From: Candidatus Parcubacteria bacterium
GTDB lineage: Bacteria > Patescibacteriota > Saccharimonadia > Saccharimonadales > Saccharimonadaceae
Assembly: GCA_023432475.1 (NCBI GenBank)
Contig: JAEYUN010000008.1
Coordinates: forward strand, 1-22,898
Direction of reading: 5' to 3'
DNA length: 22,898 nucleotides
Below, piece after piece: positions 19,425-22,898 of this stretch. The stretch's first letter is position 1. Each line of letters starts with the position of its first letter. The position numbers and the translations under genes are program-made. Below the pieces are notes generated by a model. It was not told the origin of the DNA. It saw nothing but the letters and a program-made list of their open reading frames with translations, and ran no database searches.

Positions 19425-21119
19425 ATGTATACATCACCCACCGATAAGGCCCCTGACATATCTCTACCAGAGTTCTATACACAAGCTACGACTTCCGAGT
19501 CTGAGCGTTTAAAAATAATGTCCGCAGTTGCCGATCCGGTGTCCTTGCGCGCAATTAACAAAGTGGCTGCGCGATTAAGCCTGGAACCAAATGAGAAATT
19601 AGCTGTTGTAGATGTGGGGTGCGGAGCAAGTACTAGCCTGGGCCGTGCAGTAAAGAGCTTTGGTGAATATATTCCGGTTGACGGTAACCCTGAATTCGTA
19701 AGTGAACAGCAAAAAGCCGGATTTCCGGCCGTAGAGTCTTATGCAGATAAACTTGCCCTAGGCGACTCTGTGGCCGAAGTCGTTCATGCGAGGTTTGTGA
19801 TGGCTTGGCTAGACGAACAGACGCGCAAACAAACTTTGTCCGAGATGATGCGTATCAGTAAAGACTCGGCGTCGGTCGTTATCATGGATTACGATTGGTC
19901 AGTGGTGAGTGGTCCGAAAGAACTAGAAGATGCGGTAGCATGTGTGGTTGGGATTTTAGAGGCGAGGGGCTTTGATGCAAAGTATGGGAGTAGAGTTAAG
20001 TCTGATGTTACTTCTCACGTATCAGAGCTCTTTGTAGCGCTGGATAGAATCAATATCAGTGAAGAACGGTATTCGGTCTTGCCAACAACAATGCGAGAGG
20101 CGAAAGCATTTATAGACGTAACTGCTGAAGCTGTTATGGCCGACTTATACAAATTCAATCTTATGGATGAATACAATCTATTAAGACAACATCTGGATAA
20201 AGTTGATATGGCCGCAAAACTCTACCCAGAGGCGCCGACCGTACTACCTGACATTACAGTACTTAGCATTGAATTTGATAAAAAGCCGTCCAGTCATGTT
20301 GAGAATAAACAAGCGTTCGATAGATTTTTGAGTGTGGGGGGAAAGAGTGTTGAGCTCGGGACTTTCCGGGAAAGCGAGGATTATGAGCTTGCTATTGCCG
20401 GTGTCTATAATTTGGAGAGAGTGTTTATGGCCCAGTCCCCACGTCTAATACAAGCAGCGCGCCAGGCGCGTGCTTATGCGTATTGCAATAGCCGCAAGCC
20501 AGTAGTGACGGATGAAGCGATTGATGTTGCCACCGGCACTCTCAAGTCACATATAGAACCAGGTGAACAAGTTGACCGGACAGTTTATGTTGTTAGTAAA
20601 CGTGATGGATATATCGGCGGAGGGGCCGGTATTATTGAGCCTGATAAATATGGACAGAATTCTATACCAACAATTGCCAGAATCGAGAACGACACCCCTG
20701 AGGTTTATAGGGAGCTACGAGGGCTTATCTCACCCGACGAGGAGGTCTGCGAGTTTACTGGTGTTTATATCACGCCAAAACACGGCAAGCTAGAAGATGT
20801 CGTGGGGCCTATTATTGCACTAGCAGAAATAGCATATCGTAAAGGATACGATAAGGCCGTTATGGGGTTAGCTGATTTTCATGTTGAATTATTTGAGGCT
20901 CTTTTCGGTAAGGAGGCCGTCAAGCGTCTTTCGACCGCAGGCGGTAGACATCATATAAATCTTGATGGTGTACGTGATGACGTGAGTTTCATCACATTTG
21001 TCGTTGATATAAAAGAGTGTATGAGCCAAGCTAACAAACACGCCGATGACCACAAATTAGGCAAGCCAATACTCGAATATATCGCCGATACGACAGCCGA
21101 TATCATAAGTCGACGATAA
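19425..21119 (+). CDS. SAM-dependent methyltransferase fused to an acyltransferase-like C-terminal domain
   Basis: 564 residues. The N-terminal half is a class I methyltransferase: motif I VVDVGCGAST (61-70), acidic ribose-binding Asp86 in PVDGN, and VIMDYDW (152-158) as a motif III-like strand. The C-terminal third (about 330-535) has the layout of GNAT/autoinducer-synthase-like N-acyltransferases: RQARAYAYC, a strand GGGAGIIEP, then EEVCEFTGVYITP and AEIAYRKGYDKAVMG. That assignment is by pattern only and uncertain. I cannot name a substrate; a methylated, acylated small molecule is one reading. The histidine kinase gene starts 28 bases downstream on the same strand, and a response regulator is divergent upstream. 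The strong promoter suggests high expression. Confidence 0.6.
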   Translation: MYTSPTDKAPDISLPEFYTQATTSESERLKIMSAVADPVSLRAINKVAARLSLEPNEKLAVVDVGCGASTSLGRAVKSFGEYIPVDGNPEFVSEQQKAGFPAVESYADKLALGDSVAEVVHARFVMAWLDEQTRKQTLSEMMRISKDSASVVIMDYDWSVVSGPKELEDAVACVVGILEARGFDAKYGSRVKSDVTSHVSELFVALDRINISEERYSVLPTTMREAKAFIDVTAEAVMADLYKFNLMDEYNLLRQHLDKVDMAAKLYPEAPTVLPDITVLSIEFDKKPSSHVENKQAFDRFLSVGGKSVELGTFRESEDYELAIAGVYNLERVFMAQSPRLIQAARQARAYAYCNSRKPVVTDEAIDVATGTLKSHIEPGEQVDRTVYVVSKRDGYIGGGAGIIEPDKYGQNSIPTIARIENDTPEVYRELRGLISPDEEVCEFTGVYITPKHGKLEDVVGPIIALAEIAYRKGYDKAVMGLADFHVELFEALFGKEAVKRLSTAGGRHHINLDGVRDDVSFITFVVDIKECMSQANKHADDHKLGKPILEYIADTTADIISRR

Positions 21120-21122
21120 TTT

Positions 21123-21155
21123 ACTAGCATAGCTTATAATTAAGCTTATGCTAGT
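21123..21155. promoter_or_regulatory. Palindrome over the -10 box and start codon of the histidine kinase gene
   Basis: Arms ACTAGCATA-GCTTA and TAAGC-t-TATGCTAGT pair with a single bulge around TAAT. The -10 TATAAT (21135-21140) is at its centre and ATG 21148 lies in the right arm. It can act as an operator, or fold in read-through RNA. Confidence 0.6.
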
Positions 21156-22898
21156 AGTTTTGCTTGTTACGCTATACCTACTGTTGGTGGGTGTTTTTGT
21201 AGTGGTTCAGAACCCAATTAGAAAAGTAAATCTCAGTTTGGCGGCTAGTATTGTAGTTACGGGTTCGTGGGCACTTGGGGTGTATGGGTTACAAAGTGAG
21301 ATAGGAGAGTCACTCTTGTATGCCCGCGCAATTTTTATGCTCGGGCTTATTAGTATAGTTACTCTACTATGGTTTATTACAGAGCTTCTCGCAGACTTGA
21401 AAATAAAAACGCTCCCGAGGTGGTTTACGCTGTCATATTACGGCGCGGCTGCCGTCCTGGCGTTAGCGACATTGGCCACTCCGTTAGTAGTTGAAGAAAT
21501 TGTGAAAACCGGTAATCAACTGCCGATCCCGGAATACGGTCCCCTTATACCTCTCTACGGAATCATATTGATTGTATCGATAATAACAATAGTATCTTTA
21601 TTATCACGCGGTTATGCGGGGGCGCGTGGTTTAGTGAAGGCTCAGATTGGCGCAGTAGCTATCACAATTTTGGCTTCGGTTTTTATAGCGGTTATGACAA
21701 ACTTTGTCCTACCTTTATTGGTAGGCAGTTCACAAACAGCACTCCTGGTGCCTTTACCGGTTCTGGTCCTACTTTCTGGGTTGAGTTATCTGATAGTTAA
21801 ACAACAATTATTTCGAGCGGGCACATACATATTACGGGCAGTGACTTATTTTATAGTAACTGCCTTATTGGTCGCGGTTGTTATAATCCCCTTGCTTTCG
21901 GGCATCAATCTGCTCAGTAACACGCGTATGACTGATACCGGTTTTACAGCCCTGGTTCTAACCATGACCTTAATTGCAATAAGCTATTCATATATCAGTA
22001 ACTGGTTCAGCCGTGCGACTGTAAGAATATTTTTTCGTGACACTTATGACCCAGCAGAAGTATTGGGAGAGCTGAATAAAATACTGGTTTCGACGGGCGA
22101 GCTCGAGGCCATGTTGCGCGGTAGTCTATCTCTTATAAATCAGGCACTTAAGAACGAAACGGCTGCATTTATTTTGCTCGATAGCGTATCGGATAGACCA
22201 AGGGTTATAAAATTTGGGAAAGTAAGCTACTCTACAGCCGACATTGACAATATAAAGAAGTTGATAGGGGCTACTAACAAAAATACGGTTCTCACTGAAA
22301 TGCTACCTATAGCAACAGATTCTTTGAGAACTCTTCTGCACGAAAAACATGCAGGAGTAGTGCTGCGCATAATGACAGGGAGAGGTGGTCACAAGAAAGA
22401 TTTGGGTTATTTGGTTTTGGGCGAAAGAAAGAGCGGTAAGCCCTATGATTATCGTGACGTAAACTTTTTAGAAACCATCGTTAACACTATAGCTATTGCT
22501 GTTCAAAACGCATTGCATTATGAAGAGACGCAACACTTTAATGAAACCTTGCGTAACAAAGTTGAAGAAGCTACTGCGGAATTGAAAGCCACAAATAAAC
22601 ACTTGAAACAGCTTGATCAAACCAAGGACGAGTTCGTGTCTCTAACGTCGCATCAGCTACGCACACCCCTAACAACCGTTAAGGGATATATTAGTATGCT
22701 GTTAGATGGGGATGCGGGGGAATTAGAACCACAGCAACGGAAATTATTAGAAGAGGCTTTTAACAGTTCGCAGCGTATGGTTCATTTGATAGGTGATTTT
22801 CTAAATGTTTCTCGTATACAAACGGGTAAGTTCGAAATCGAGCTGTCCGATGTTAACCTGGCCGAGATACTAGATGAGGAAATCGAACAGCAACGGAC
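21148..22898 (+). CDS. Multi-pass sensor histidine kinase with GAF domain (partial)
   Basis: The gene runs off the right edge after 583 codons. About nine hydrophobic segments fill residues 1-290, then a GAF-like domain (about 310-465), a coiled-coil linker (LRNKVEEATAELKATNKHL), and the HisKA dimerisation domain with phospho-acceptor His502 in SLTSHQLRTPL. The ATPase domain lies beyond the window. A large membrane sensor plus GAF resembles kinases that detect lipophilic or membrane-bound ligands, such as PrsK-type and 7TM-kinase families. TATAAT at 21135-21140 predicts +1 at 21147, so ATG 21148 would be leaderless; no Shine-Dalgarno site. Likely partner: the receiver at 18976. Confidence 0.9.
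   Translation, partial: MLVVLLVTLYLLLVGVFVVVQNPIRKVNLSLAASIVVTGSWALGVYGLQSEIGESLLYARAIFMLGLISIVTLLWFITELLADLKIKTLPRWFTLSYYGAAAVLALATLATPLVVEEIVKTGNQLPIPEYGPLIPLYGIILIVSIITIVSLLSRGYAGARGLVKAQIGAVAITILASVFIAVMTNFVLPLLVGSSQTALLVPLPVLVLLSGLSYLIVKQQLFRAGTYILRAVTYFIVTALLVAVVIIPLLSGINLLSNTRMTDTGFTALVLTMTLIAISYSYISNWFSRATVRIFFRDTYDPAEVLGELNKILVSTGELEAMLRGSLSLINQALKNETAAFILLDSVSDRPRVIKFGKVSYSTADIDNIKKLIGATNKNTVLTEMLPIATDSLRTLLHEKHAGVVLRIMTGRGGHKKDLGYLVLGERKSGKPYDYRDVNFLETIVNTIAIAVQNALHYEETQHFNETLRNKVEEATAELKATNKHLKQLDQTKDEFVSLTSHQLRTPLTTVKGYISMLLDGDAGELEPQQRKLLEEAFNSSQRMVHLIGDFLNVSRIQTGKFEIELSDVNLAEILDEEIEQQR

Noticed and set aside
1..22898. Alternative genetic code with TGA read as glycine or tryptophan
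   Set aside because: TGA acts as the natural stop of the Clp gene and the pilin-RCC1 gene, and conserved proteins show no internal TGA.

Overview
The window looks like chromosome of a small-genome bacterium of the Patescibacteria/CPR type, most likely Saccharibacteria (TM7). This is inferred from gene style: short intergenic gaps, many short unrecognised membrane proteins, a peptidoglycan, sortase and type IV pilus complement, an HTH-fused MurA, and very short 5' leaders on many genes. No rRNA or marker phylogeny is available here. Standard stop codons (TAA, TAG, TGA) are all used, so there is no sign of TGA recoding. I see no insertion sequence, phage module or CRISPR array.

Layout. Positions 1-242 are the C-terminal end of a Clp/Hsp100 ATPase. 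Positions 265-3034 are an accessory-looking stretch: tRNA-Gly and tRNA-Arg(TCT), a membrane-anchored HExxH protein, a cupin, two unrecognised small proteins, and two non-coding patches of short GC-rich hairpins and tRNA-like fragments. Positions 3170-5553 hold a YggT-like protein and a PadR-DUF1048 pair. That pair is divergent from a cation exchanger whose roughly 185-nt leader folds into three hairpins. Positions 5605-7451 hold a secreted or membrane protein, tRNA-His and a sortase.

Positions 7448-10394 hold the HTH-MurA fusion, divergent from glyA. Positions 10388-13926 are a four-gene operon of prepilin-like proteins; the last gene carries a seven-repeat RCC1 propeller. murB follows, then a small HNH protein whose gene ends inside tRNA-Arg(TCG). 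Positions 15597-17372 hold small membrane and DUF1801 proteins with tRNA-Arg(CCG) and tRNA-Lys(CTT). Positions 17467-18995 hold a flavin reductase-like protein divergent from folD. The right end (18976-22898) has a single-domain response regulator, a methyltransferase/acyltransferase-like fusion and a multi-pass histidine kinase that runs off the window.

How the genes fit together. MurA and MurB are the two steps that make UDP-MurNAc, and the sortase anchors or polymerises surface proteins, so the centre serves the envelope. The pilin operon should build and cap a type IV pilus with a propeller at its tip. GlyA and FolD are consecutive one-carbon steps. The last three genes form a plausible signal-synthase/sensor/regulator group. 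About fifteen genes have an extended -10 box (TGnTATAAT-like) placed so that transcription would start 0-8 nt from the start codon, whereas others carry clear Shine-Dalgarno sites. Several start codons below were chosen on that basis.
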